From positions 1,944,001 through 2,008,000 of the forward strand of contig BRXU01000009.1 of NCBI GenBank assembly GCA_030267565.1: a stretch of 64,000 bases of DNA, given 5' to 3'. This DNA comes from Pleodorina starrii (lineage: Eukaryota; Chlorophyta; Chlorophyceae; Chlamydomonadales; Volvocaceae). The position numbers and the translations under genes are program-made. How positions within the stretch are numbered: the first letter of the stretch is position 1; the number at the start of each line of letters is the position of its first letter. The notes under the pieces are model-generated. The model was not told the origin of the DNA. It saw nothing but the letters and a program-made list of their open reading frames with translations, and searched no databases. Below, in pieces: positions 37,078 to 60,246 of the stretch.

Positions 37078-40000
37078 ATGCAAGATGCCTCGGGCCCTCC
37101 GGGAGGAGGGCGCGGGGGCAGAGGCCGGGGCGGCCGGGGCGGAGGGCGAACGGGACAGGTCATGTTTGCACGTGGAGGTGGCGGAAACCAACGCCAGGAT
37201 AACAGTGAGTCTTCCACCAAGCAGCTGGATAAAAATAGAGATTGAAGTGCTCAGCTGCACAGAAGCACTGCCGCGAAATTCCGTTAGCGCAGCTGTCCAT
37301 CGGCGCCCGCCGGGAAAGCTTGGATAGTTATCCTCTGTAATAGCTTTGGTCGTTGATATTCAGGTAACGGATAGATGTCATGAACGCAGGTGGCCCTGAC
37401 GTTCCCGGGCCCATGGTACCCGGGGGAGGCCCCATGGAGGGCATGATGGGCTTCGACGGCATGCAGCGTCAGAGGCCCCAGATGCCGGTGCGTGGAGATG
37501 AAAAATACCCGCGATGGACCAGCGCGGGGTCAAGTCGCATGCGTCGTGGCGGCCTCGCCCATCCGTGGGCGCCCATCCGGCCCTCACACCCTCACCGGCC
37601 TATGCCCATCCTGCCCCATGAGTCCGTCCCTCCACGCGCGCCCCGCCCCGCTGTGGCTTTGCCCCACTCTCACGGGTCCAAAACCCCACTCCCCGTTACC
37701 AGTCCATCGACCCCTGCCCCGGGGATAACCCCCCTTTGCTGCGGTATCTCTTTTCCTACCCTCAACCCAATTCGCTGCTGTTCTCCTCAAATGCCCCCCA
37801 CCCTCTCTCTCTCTCTCTCTCTCTCTCTTCATGGTACAGGGCGGCGGCATGATGTCCATGGACATGAGTCCCGAGATGCTCTTCGGAATGAACCTGGCGG
37901 CGGCGGCGGGTGGACAGATGGGCGGTCAGATGGGTGGACAGATGGGCGGACCCATGGCGGGCCACATGGCGGCCATGGGCGCGATGGGGATGGGCATGCC
38001 GGACTTTGGGGGCGGCGGTGGCGGCGGCGGCGCGCAAGGTGCGTGTGCGTGCGTACGTGTGCGTGTGCGTGTGTGAGTGCGCCTGGAGTAGGGAGGGCGG
38101 CGGGGGCGACCTGGAGCGGCGATCCGGCGGTCGTCCTTCCCGGGCAGGGAGGCCGGGCCGGGCCGAGCGGCTTGGCTTCCTCCCATCCTGCAGAGGCAGG
38201 GAGGGCGCCGTGTGCCTCAGGATTCGCCGCACGTGATGTTGGGGCGGCGGCTTGTCGGCGGCTTGTCGTCACAGCGTGTGTCCGCAGCGTGTACCGTATG
38301 TGTTGGTCGGCAGACAGCGTGTATGTCCTCTCCACGCGGGTCAACGGAACAGGAGCTCACCTGCTTGCAATGCACTTGTACAGCCACACGGCTGTAAAAG
38401 AGGTTCGCTGCGGCGCGTATTTGCTTTCAACCCCTCCCCTCCCAATGGTCACCGGCTGCTTTCCAAAACACATACACACCCGCACGGACGCAGGGTTCAT
38501 GCAGCAGGGCCGTGGCATGGGGCCCCAGGGCCCCTCCGGCATGATGGGCGGCGGACCCATGGGTCACGGCCACGGGCAGGGGCAAGGCGGACCCATGGGT
38601 CACGGGCAGGGAGGCCCGGGGATGGGCCCCGGCGGCCCCGCCGGCGCCATGGGCATGGGAGCCATGGGTCACCATATGGGCCCTATGGGTCCGCTGGGCA
38701 TGATGGGCCCCGGCGGCGGCGCGCCGGGCGCCATGGGCGGACCCATGGGTCACCACATGGGCCCTATGGGCGGGATGCCACCGGGCGCAATGGCGGGCGG
38801 CGGCGGCGGCATGATGGGCGGCGGACCCATGGGTCACCATATGGGCCCCATGGGCAGCGGCCCGGCTGGACCCATGGGTCAGTTGGCGACGGGCGGACGG
38901 CCCGGCGGCGGCGGCGGTGGCGGCGGGCCCCCGCCGCCACTCACGAGTAGCGAGAGCACCGCCAATGACTACAGTCAGAATTTCGTGGATACGGGGCTGC
39001 GGCCGCAGAATTACCTGAGGGACTCCCAGCTCACGGACAGGTGGGTGATAGGGATTTAGGAAGTAGGGAGTAATCGTTGCGATTTAGGAAGTAGGGAGTA
39101 ATCGTTGCGTTACGGCTTTTGTTAGTAGTGCGGCAAGTACATACACGACACGTACGACACATACGCCCGTCGTACAGGTACGAGGAGTACCCCAAGCTCA
39201 AGGAGCTGATCACGCGCAAGGACCGTCAGGTGGCCTCCTTCGCCACCCCGCCCATGTTTCTGCGGGCGGATCTGCGGCAGCTGAAGCTGAGTCCGGAGAC
39301 GTTTGGGACCAAGTTTGACGTCATCTTGGTGGACCCGCCCTGGGAGGAGTACGTGCGGAGGGCGCCGGGGCTGGTGAGGAGCGAGGGAGGGGAGGGCAGG
39401 GGTGTGGGGCTGGGACTGGGACAGGGGCGGGGAGGAAAGGAGCAAGGAGGGAGGGAGGGAGAGGGGAGGGAGGGAGGAGGGGTCTGGGTATGTTGGGGCG
39501 TGGGTGCGGGGTGGTGGCTACCGTATGCATTTGTGCAGTGGAGGTGGAGGTGGAGGTGGAGGTGGTGGTGGAGGTGGAGGTGGGGGCGGGTGCGGGGTGC
39601 GGGGCCTGGTGGTGGGTGTGTGGAAGGGGGGTGGGATGCTTCAAGGGTGCGGTAACGGTGGTAGCGCTGACCGCGTTGCGGCGGAACTTACTTTTCCTTC
39701 GTGCACCTGGACCTGCACCGCCGCGTCCCGTCCCGTCCCGTCCTGCCCCCGCCTCCACCTCCTCCACCCACTCTCCCCGCCAGCCGGTCAGTTTGCCCCC
39801 TCGAAGGACGTGTTCCTCTACCTCCCCCCTTCTCCTTTCCGGACCATCATACTCCTCTCCCCGCCTCCTCCTCCTCCTCCCCCTCCCTTCCGCCTCCTCC
39901 TCCTCCCCCCTTCCCCCCAGGTTTCCGACCCCGAGGTGTGGACGTGGCTGGAGATTCAGGCGCTGGAGATTGAGGCCATCGCGGACACGCCCTGCTTCCT

Positions 40001-41877
40001 GTTCCTGTGGTGCGGGGCGGAGGAGGGGCTGGAGGCGGGCCGGGTGTGCATGCAGGTGAGGGGGCGGAGGAGGGGAGGGGCTGGAGGCGGGGAGGCAGGG
40101 AAGCAGGGAAGTGGGGTCGGGGGTGTGACACATGGGGTTCCAAGCGGCTGCCACCGCCGCAAAGCAGCAGCAGTGCAGCGCCATCGCCCAACCTGAAACG
40201 GCTGCACTGCACTGCTCGCTCGGTGGCTGCACTGCTGGGTAGCACGTACTCACCCGTATTTCACCCTCCCCCTTACCCCGCTTTGGCCGTTGTTCGGTCG
40301 GGTCGGGTCCAGGAGCAGCCCCGGTCGGTCGGTGCCCCGGTGGGGGGCTTGCCCGCATCCCTCCATCCTACACCCCTCCGCCCGCGGTGGTCGTCGCGGA
40401 CGTCCCATCGCTGCGATTCCACCTCTGTTGCCCCCCGGCCCCCCGCCCCGCCCTCGCCCCCCGGCCCGGCCCCTTTGTTGTCGTCGGCCCTCAGAAGTGG
40501 GGTTTCCGTCGGTGCGAGGACATTTGCTGGATCAAGACCAACAAGGAGCAGGGCAAGCGGCCCTACCTCAAGGCCATCAACCAGCACCCGGAGAGCATGC
40601 TGGTACACACAAAGGCAAGGTGATTGTGCGTGTGCGTGTGTGTGGGAGGGGGGAGGGTGGGGAGAGGGGTAGGTTGGAAGGGGAGAAGGAATGAGGGGAG
40701 GTGGCGGCGGTGTTCGGTGCACACAAAGGCAAGGGCTGCTGCGGCATCTTTCTTCTTTCTTCTTACCCCCCCTTTCCCGCCCATCTCAGGTAACTGCGTT
40801 GCGTTCCCTCGTCCCGGGCCGTTTTAATTACCCCCCCAATCCCGCCCCGATCCTCTGCCCCCCTGACTTCCTCTTACCCCCAATCCTGCCCATTCCCGCC
40901 CCCATTTCCCCCCCCCCCGCTCACGGGCTCCGGCCTATACCCCCGTGGATAACCGCCCCCCCCCCCCGCTCCTCCATTCTCGCCTTCAGGAGCACTGCCT
41001 GATGGGCATCAAGGGCACCGTGCGCCGCGCCACCGACGGCCACATCATCCACACCAATGTGGACACCGACGTCATCGTGTCGGAGGAGCCGGAGCTGGGA
41101 TCCACACGCAAGCCGGAGGAGCTCTACAGCATCATTGAGCACTTTTGCAACGGCAGGTAAACGGAAGGGGAGGGCGGGAGGGAGGGGGGCAGGGAGGAAG
41201 GGAGGAGTATTCTTTCACCTCGCCTGTCTTCCTCTTACGGTACCTCGGTGTGTCTTCCTTTCACCTCGTCTGTCTGTCTTTTCTTTGTGTGTCACCTCGT
41301 GTGTCCCTCCTCATCTCCCAAGGCGGCGGCTGGAGCTGTTCGGCGAGGACCACAACATCCGGGACGGCTGGCTCACGGTGGGCCGCTCCCTCACCTCATC
41401 CAACTTCTCAGCAAAGGTAGGAAGACAGCCCGTCAGGACGCAAATGTGGTGTGAGGGGCGTGGCGGAGGGATAAAGCGGCACTGTGCCCACCCCATCATC
41501 CCACCACCTCCACACCCACCCTCCACACCCACCCTCCACACCCACCCTCCACACCCACACCCACCCTCCACACCCACCCAATCTCTCACTCCCACCCACC
41601 CGCCCTCCACCCGCTGCGAAATTCTCTTTATACCACCCCCCTCACGTTCCCTCGCCCCGGGCCGTTCTCGTTACCCCCTCAGGCCTACTCGGAGCACTTC
41701 CGCAACCGGGACGGCAGCGTGTGGGTCCAAAACGTGATGGGTCCCAAGCCGCCCCCCGGCTCCGTCATCCTGGTGCCCTCCTCGGACGAGATCGAGGCGC
41801 TGAGGCCCAAGTCGCCGCCGGGGCACGGAGGCGGCGGCGGCGGGGGGCACCACGGAGGCAGCAGCATGGGGCACTGA
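37078..41877 (+). CDS. METTL14: METTL14 / plant MTB-type subunit of the m6A RNA methyltransferase complex, 10 exons, 625 aa
   Basis: Exons: 37078-37204, 37390-37487, 37840-38038, 38494-39040, 39178-39373, 39921-40055, 40495-40614, 40990-41156, 41323-41416, 41683-41877. Phases agree; intron 7 begins GCAAGG (GC-AG). The protein partners METTL3/MTA in the nuclear N6-adenosine mRNA methylase and binds substrate RNA. The MT-A70 domain (about 310-590) shows [39 protein letters not shown] (DPPW 376-379, as in plants; animals have EPPL), [49 protein letters not shown] and LRPKSPP. The N-terminal half is low complexity: residues 8-42 are RGG-rich ([10 protein letters not shown]) and about 76-290 are Gly/Met/His-rich with many [12 protein letters not shown] units. 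The start at 37078 is the only upstream ATG that gives the phase exon 2 needs; ATG 37380 is a possible shorter start. Confidence 0.94.
37736..37762 (+). repeat. family 2 element, METTL14 intron 2
   Basis: TTTGCTGCGGTATCTC, then TTTTCCTACCC. It is immediately preceded by GGGGATAACCCCC, resembling the right end of family 1. Confidence 0.65.
37801..37829 (+). repeat. (CT)n microsatellite at a splice acceptor
   Basis: An uninterrupted CT tract of about 12 units that acts as the polypyrimidine tract of METTL14 exon 3, whose acceptor AG ends at 37839. Confidence 0.9.
40786..40836 (+). repeat. CGTTGCGTTCCCTCG element (family 3), METTL14 intron 7
   Basis: CAGGTAACTGCGTTGCG, TTCCCTCG, CCCGGGCCGTTTTAATTA and a C-run. 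It is almost identical, in inverted orientation, to 41937-41985. Confidence 0.8.
40922..40955 (+). repeat. family 1 element, METTL14 intron 7
   Basis: CACGGGCTCCGGCCTATAC, CCCC, GTGGATAACC. A short C insertion separates the two halves of the core; it ends 34 nt before the exon 8 acceptor. Confidence 0.75.
41610..41682 (+). repeat. adjacent family 2 and family 3 elements forming the METTL14 exon 10 acceptor
   Basis: A family 2 core (CCGCTGCGAAATTC, TTTATACC) is followed at 41645 by GTTCCCTCGCCCCGGGCCG, TTCTCGTTACCCCCTC and the AG acceptor. The 3' splice site of intron 9 is thus inside a family 3 copy. Confidence 0.7.
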
Positions 41878-41936
41878 GGCAAGGGCGGCGGCGGGGGGGG
41901 GGTGTTGGGAAAAGAAGATATCGCCCTTCCCCTTGA

Positions 41937-41985
41937 GGGGGATAATTAAAACGGCCCGGGGCGAGGGAACGCAACGCAGTTACCT
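41937..41985 (-). repeat. family 3 element in METTL14 3' UTR
   Basis: The minus strand reads CAGGTAACTGCGTTGCG, TTCCCTCG, CCCCGGGCCGTTTTAATTA. With 40786-40836 it forms an inverted pair about 1.1 kb apart in the same primary transcript. Confidence 0.8.
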
Positions 41986-42550
41986 GGGATATTACCTGAG
42001 GGGGAGGGGGGGACGGGGAGGGGGAGGTGTGAGGGGAGGGGAGCGGCGAGGAAGATGGATGCGCAGCGGAGGAGCCGGGGCGGCGGCTGCGTGCGTGCGT
42101 TGGCGAAGGACGGACTGACCCCTAGCTGGAGAATGCGGTGAGGTGAGGGGGTGGGACTTGTTGGGGGGCCTAGGATTGTGACACGGATTGCGCGTTCTCG
42201 GGGTGACGACGGATCGCCCGCAAGGCCACCACGCCTGTGCTGCTGGCCGAAAGGTGCGTTGTTGAGGGGTTAGGAGGAGCACGGGAGGGTGTGTATTGGC
42301 GTGATTGTGTGTGGGCCGGGGTGGGATTGGGGGGGTGGATGCGGAGCGGTGCGTGCCTGGCTTCTGAGTTCTGACTGCGTCTGCTGTGACCCTGCCGATA
42401 CCTGCCGGACGGTAATGAAGGAAGGGGACAGCGGCGCACAGTGCTTGAGGAGAGGTGCGGGAGCAGGTGACATCCCGCTTGGTAGAGCTGGATTGGACGA
42501 GCTGGCTTGGATATGCGGCGGTCACCTGCTCCCGCATGCCCCACCCTCCA

Positions 42551-42555
42551 TGTAA
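42551..42555 (+). terminator. TGTAA polyadenylation motif, METTL14
   Basis: Lies 674 nt after the METTL14 stop codon. Confidence 0.55.
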
Positions 42556-42904
42556 AGCTGGCGTAGTGTGTGCGTCCCGTAGTGTGTGTGCGCGCGCGCG
42601 TGTGTGTGTTGTTACGGTGCATATATGCCGGGCCTGATGCTGGTGGCCAGTGGACGCTGTCTGCCAGCGCTCCGCCAAGGAACGCTATCCGGCCCCCAAC
42701 GCCAAGACTGCCAAAGCACGTTTCCCTTCGGGAGGGGGGGGCAGGAGTGTGGGGGGGGGGCCGTGTGGTTGTGGTTGTGTGTGTGAGTCTGTGTGTGGGT
42801 GTGTGCGTGTCTTCACTCTTCAAGCACGGGGCAGCACCCCCGGGTCCCACTGACCCGCTTCACCGTTTGGATGGGGACCCAAAACGAATCACAAATTTTA
42901 GGAT

Positions 42905-42909
42905 TTACA
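42905..42909 (-). terminator. TGTAA polyadenylation motif, OYE-type gene
   Basis: TTACA on the plus strand, about 360 nt past the minus-strand stop at 43268. Confidence 0.5.
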
Positions 42910-43267
42910 AGAGGATCACCGGCGCACGTCACGCCGGGTGTTGGGACAACACCTCCCGGTCTGTGTTGGGACAGCACCGACCTTCCCCCCCCCCCCCTTC
43001 AGCGGGAGGGACCTCCTTTGTCTGTGACCCGTGGGTCGCTTAACAAACGATTCCTCGAGGCACTGCAGGCCGCTGCGCGACCGACGGACTGCCGCAGCCA
43101 CAAAAGCTCTGCACCGCCTCCCAGCATCACCCTTTCGCGCGGCAACCACCACCACCACCACCAGTACGATGCTGCTCCTGCTCCCCACCCAATACTTGAA
43201 TGCGCCCCGAACACTCGTGTGTACGGTATGTATGGGGGGGCTGTGTGTTTGGGGGGGGGGTGACGGG

Positions 43268-55463
<12,196 letters not shown>

Positions 55464-56208
55464 GGCCTTTCGTTGAGCGGCTAAGTGACCAATGGAGGTT
55501 GCTTGGTTGGAAAGCAGATTGTGTGGAGGAGTTCGACTGCAAGAGGACAGGTGTCGGAGACACGATGGGAAAGGGGCCGACAGATGTTGCCCGCGCGTTA
55601 ATAGTCACTTGGCAGGAATGGCCTGCACTACGTATGTGAGCAAGAGTACAATGTCGCAATGTGCTGTCAATTAAATTGTCGCAGCTTATGTCAAAGAGGC
55701 CCCTGACCAGCTTACGGTACGCACTCCGGTTACGATGTTTACCTGTCGACCGCCGTAAGTGACCGCCGGGCACCGGGCGCTATGGTTGCGACCATTTTCA
55801 TAAATTGCCGTTCTCCTTGACACACCAATACTTTGTGTGCGCCGTCTGGTATACTGTCAGGGCTGCGCCCCAAGGACTCGTGGATAGCTTTAGAGAGCGC
55901 TATAAACTATTGTCACTGCAGAATCATCTAACAAGAGATAACTCCAAGATAAGCAGCAAGCAAGTGCCTGTTCGCTCGATACACGGTGACGTCTGACGTG
56001 TTTACGGCATCAGTTAACCAACCGCCATTTCCTAACCAACGATAACGAACGGGACGAATCACGCTAAGGCGCCAACACCAACTTCGCCAATATGTAGATA
56101 CATATCAACGAATTGCCACTGCCTTTCAGTTGTGGTGTTCTGGGGAGTCGAGCAACAGGTGTCGAACGTTCCCTCTCATTGCGTTTAGCGTCCTCAGTTA
56201 CTCACACG
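55464..56208. promoter_or_regulatory. divergent promoter region, OYE-type and Rossmann-protein genes
   Basis: 745 bp between two head-to-head start codons. No ORF is supported, and no TATA element stands out for either gene. Confidence 0.4.
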
Positions 56209-57259
56209 ATGACTCGTGTAGTCCTTTTGGGTGCCACCGGAATGGTGGGCCAGGGCGTGCTTCGCGAAGCTTTGCTCGATACCAGTGTCACAAGCATTTT
56301 GTCCATTGGAAGGCGACCATGCGGCAAGGAAGACCCAAAGCTCAAAGAGGCTGTCCTCAAGGACCCGTCCGACCTCAGTTCGGTGAAAGAAGAACTGGCA
56401 AATGTCGATGCCTGCCTCTACTGCTTGGGCGTCTCGGCAGCCGGCATGAGCGAGAAGGACTACATCGCGGTCACAAAGGACATGACGCTCCGAGTCTTCG
56501 ATTCACTGCTGGCGCAAAATCCCGCCGTGCGCTTCCTCTACGTCTCCGGGGACGGCGCGGATGCGGGCTCCAGCTTGATGTGGGCGCGCATCAAAGGCGA
56601 GACGGAGAATGCGGTAAGCTCAGCCCGGCAGAACCCTTTTGCGCGCCTTCACCCCACGCAGCGTCAGATGCGGAACGCACCGGTCCTCCTCTGGAACCTC
56701 CACCGGAAGGCATCTCGGGTTGGCCTGCGGTTTGGGACTGTTTGGAGCGGACACCTCTCAATACCCGACGCACCGCAGTGGCTCGACAATGCCAGGCCGG
56801 ATGGCCCGCCGGCTCTTAACCCCCCCTGGAGCCCACTACCGCAGCGTTCAGCCGTACACCCAGCGCTGCTTTGACCGACAGTGCTGCCCAAGTAACCCAA
56901 AGCAAAACCATCCCCCGTCCCCGCCCCCTCCCCCTCCGGGCTGCCGATGCCCCCATGCCGCTCGCACCGCACAGCTGCTGGCCCGCTCCCCCGAGGGCGC
57001 CTTCGCGTTCCGACCGGGCCTCATCGAGCCGCGCCACGGCATCAAGGGCCAGCAATCGCTGCTGTACAAACTGTTGTACGCCGCCGCGCCGGCGCTGCGC
57101 GGCCTGAGGCTTCCGGTGACGGATACGCAGGCGGTGGGGCGGGCGATGCTGGCTTTGGCCAAGCGCGGCAGCGACAAGAAGATCCTCAACAACGCCGACA
57201 TAAACCGGCTGGCGGCAGCGGCGAGCCGGCGACGACAGCGAGCGCGTGATGGGAAGTAA
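56209..57259 (+). CDS. NAD(P)-binding Rossmann-fold protein, atypical SDR / HTATIP2-like, 2 exons, 229 aa
   Basis: Exons 56209-56613 and 56975-57259, joined in phase 0 at GTAAGC...GCACAG. The protein opens with a beta strand and the dinucleotide motif VVLLGATGMVGQGV (GATGMVG at 8-14), followed by SILSIGRRP, VDACLYCLGVS, FLYVSGDGAD, KGETENALLA and FRPGLIEP. This order fits small atypical SDR or epimerase-like proteins such as the HTATIP2/YMR090W group; the substrate is not known. The Tyr-x-x-x-Lys catalytic pair of classical SDRs is not evident. ATG 56209 is chosen because it sits directly before the Rossmann strand; the frame is open upstream to an ATG near 56113. The C terminus is Arg/Ala-rich (RLAAAASRRRQRARDGK). 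Confidence 0.85.
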
Positions 57260-59025
57260 AGGGAAGTAAAGAAAAGACGAACCGCGGCGAAGGAGGACTC
57301 GAACGCGTGATGTGTTGAGAGGGTGTTGGGATTTGGGTTATGGCAACAAAACCGGAACGACGACTTGGCGATTGGCTTGGTGGGTGGGCCAGTGTGGGCC
57401 CCGGGTGGGTGGGCGCCTAGCGTCCAATGGCTGGATTAGGGAGATTTGCGCGCGGAAGGCGCGTGCCTGGTCGAGACCAACCGTAATGCTTTACGGCCGG
57501 TGCTCGTAGTCAATGCTTCGTGCACCTAAAACAATTTTATGGCCATTTTGTCTACATCTATCATTTACAACATTTTCTGACCTCTGGTCCCATGGAAGGT
57601 TTGTTACTCTGGTACCTATCAGCCCAGCCACCGTATAAAGAAGATGAGTGTCCCGCGGGTCAGCGGTATGACGGGTCGCGGCTGGCTCTTACACGAGACG
57701 TGCGAGCCGACGGACGAATGCGTATGTTGTTCATTGTATCAATGGCCTTCAATGTCCTTCAACCAGCACTGCATGGCATGCCAAACGGCCGGACCGAGGT
57801 GCGAATCCCCTTTTGAGAATTTATGAGACATCACATTGTTATTCGAGGGGGTGGAACCCCCAGGAACCCCTAGCGTACGGTCGCGTAACCCCCATCACTT
57901 AATACATTTGTGTGAGGTCTACTTCAATGACATACTTGCGCGCTCGTGGCGCTCAATAATTGCAGGGTTCCGGGCTGTGGACCGACAACGACGCATCCCA
58001 TAATGCGGCACCAAAATCCATTGGCCGTGTAACATACTTGTTTAAAAGGAGCCCTTTTATGCGTGGATATTAAATCTGCCATACTGAAGAAGTTATTCGT
58101 CTGTACTTTTCTCGGTGTCGGCGGCAGTTCGGCAGCGCTCTGTCAGTTTCAACCATCAGCTACGCTCTGCACATGTTTGTGCGTACTACTACTTTTTCCT
58201 TGATTTGCACAGGGCGTAAGGCACTTTTTTTCAGCTTGCTTACAAGGATGATGGACAACTCCATCGGGGCTTCCTCCGGCTGGATACGCGCTCGCCACGC
58301 TTGTCATTCGATTGTAGGAACAGGGCTAGATTTCAGCTAGCTTCAGACTAGTCATGCGTGCAGTGGACTGCTGTGTGAGAGCGCTTTGCAGTGGGTGCAT
58401 TGCGCGGCGGGCGGGTATTTAGTGACAGCTGTGACCAAGGTGACTAGCTTTCAAAGAGCAACAAAGGCGCATATGACAGCGGCCGGTCGTGCGGCGCCGC
58501 TCCGTGTCACTTCTGAGCCACAATGTGCGTCGCAAACGATGGACCCATGGGTCGCCAAGCCTCACCCCCTATCCACGAACGCGTCCACGCGCGTGACCAT
58601 GGGCCATGAGGCAAATAACGACGGCCATCACTCTTGAAAGCAAAATGCGAGGGCGGCAGGGCGCGTGTGTCCTGCAGAACGTGGTTGCACCCATAGCTAG
58701 CAGATCCGGGCCAGATTAGATCATTCTCTGCATAGCCCCATATGCCCCATATACCGGGCAGCCCCGGCCCTGAATGCCCCATATGCCCCATATGCCCCAT
58801 ATGCCAGCAGCCCCATATACCGGGCAGCCCCGGCCCTGAACCGTAACCGTCCTGGCCCCCACCACGGATGCGCGTAATCCAAAGCCGCCAGTTTCATTAC
58901 CGGGCCCCCACCAACACCGTAAGGCGTTTGGAGGAACCCGTGTCTCAATGCATCATCCATGCGGGCACGCAACACCACCCATGCTAGGGTGCAACAACAG
59001 TACAACACCCATGCCATGCAGTCAG
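57260..59025. other. convergent intergenic region
   Basis: Between the stops of the Rossmann protein and the methyltransferase. TTACA at 58240-58244 is a candidate minus-strand TGTAA for the methyltransferase. I found no TGTAA for the other gene. A short AT-containing repeat lies at 58736-58841. No gene is supported. Confidence 0.45.
58736..58841 (+). repeat. tandem CCCCATATG words and duplicated 30-bp block
   Basis: GCCCCATAT(G/A) recurs about seven times. The block AGCCCCATATACCGGGCAGC plus CCCGGCCCTGAA occurs twice, about 70 bp apart. Confidence 0.85.
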
Positions 59026-60217
59026 CTACGCCGATGGCAGCCGCTTGAAAATGTACGCCGTGAACTTGCGACCGCTGCCCGACATGCCCAAGCCTGTGCA
59101 CACCGCAACGAGGACCAAATCACGGAATCCAGCATCCACGATGGACTCCTGCATGTTGACCTCGCTGTGCTGTACGAAGGCAAGGCCCTGCGCATGTGCA
59201 AGTAAGCATGCGATACTCGTCAGTACAAGCATTCAGGGGCGCGTCAGTAACAGTATGCGCCGTACAAACCTTGAGATCCTTGCTGGCGTTGACCTTGGCA
59301 GCAAGCTCCTCCCGGTCATCCGGTGTCCATCCCTCCCAGAAAGTGTAGAGATGTGTCGAACCATCGAAGCAATCCGGAGGCAGCTCGGCGACCGATGCGT
59401 GCTGGACTCTGGGCCACCATGATGCCAGGTAACGAGCAGCTAGTTTACCTGCACGACAAAAACGCATACCGAGGACTAAACCACGTGGCTGGTCACATCA
59501 ATAGTGAGGGATTAGTTATACTTACCGTGAGATTTGAGAAAGGATCTGCATAAGGTCTTGCAGCAGGCGCCCACGGCCTGTGATGCCCTGCCAGCATCCA
59601 GTTCGAACCCCCAGGCGCGTCGCAGTCCGAGTAGAACTGCGTGCACCAGCGCCCGACCAAGCCCAGCGCCGGGGTCCACAAGCACGCTGTACGAGCACAT
59701 GCCGGTGAGGAGTACGAGGAGCGCGAAAACGGTGGAGATGCCCTTGCAGGCCAACGTGCCGTACAGACCGGGTCCACCGTTGGCACCGCCACCCAGCCGG
59801 TTCTGCACGGTTAAACGCTCAAAACATTTAGTTTCGAGTGCGGTGGAAGTCGTGCCCAAGTTTAGCTCTACACCCAGTGACATACCTCCATGTGTGGCCA
59901 TCTTGAGTGCACAGCTTGGATGGCCTCGCTTGCGGGTTTCAACACCTTGGGCGCGAGCACTTCTGCACGTCAACGTTTGAAACGTACAGCAACCAGGTCC
60001 CTTCGGGGTTCACAGCCACCAACTAGGAACACGACTTACCCCCAACGAGCTGGTAGCTTGCAGTTATGAGCAGGTCCGCGTTGCTGCCGATAGCCGACAG
60101 CCGTACGACCCCGTCGCTGTCAAGAAGCTGACTGAGCAGAGCCTGCACACCAGCCGCTGGAGTGCCGGCCGTTGCCTGAGGGTTGGAACCGGGATAGGGT
60201 GAGAAGAATTGCCCAGA
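59026..60217 (-). CDS. SAM-dependent methyltransferase, C-terminal part (DOT1-like fold suspected), 5' end not in clear view
   Basis: Exons in transcription order: 60217-60040, 59867-59526, 59448-59270, 59187-59026. Phases agree and give 286 residues to the TAG at 59026. Class I SAM-binding motif I is VDPGAGLGRALVHAVL, followed by RRAWGFELDAGRA (acidic residue after strand 2). Later come GSTHLYTFWEGW and a C-terminal MSGSGRKFTAYIFKRLP. This combination recalls algal DOT1-like lysine methyltransferases, from memory of the family rather than a search, so the substrate stays open. The N-terminal piece (SGQFFSPYPG... VQALLSQLLD) looks disordered. The next upstream exon is most simply the phase-0 exon 60443-60334 inside the first satellite unit, joined by GTGAGA...TTACAG. 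The true start must lie within or beyond the satellite. Confidence 0.6.
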
Positions 60218-60246
60218 CTGTAAGAGGAGCCAACACCTAAGTACCT

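Larger units (their letters stand above)
41878..43267. other. convergent intergenic region between METTL14 and the OYE-type gene
   Basis: The 3' ends approach within about 350 bp, judging from TGTAA at 42551 (+) and TTACA at 42905 (minus-strand TGTAA). A GT/GC alternating purine-pyrimidine tract at about 42580-42610 could adopt Z-DNA. No gene is supported. Confidence 0.5.

Noticed and set aside
37084..37204. METTL14 start at ATG 37084 ([11 protein letters not shown]...)
   Set aside because: That frame leaves exon 1 in phase 0, whereas the exon 2 acceptor at 37389 needs phase 1. ATG 37078 gives the right phase and an RGG-rich sequence.
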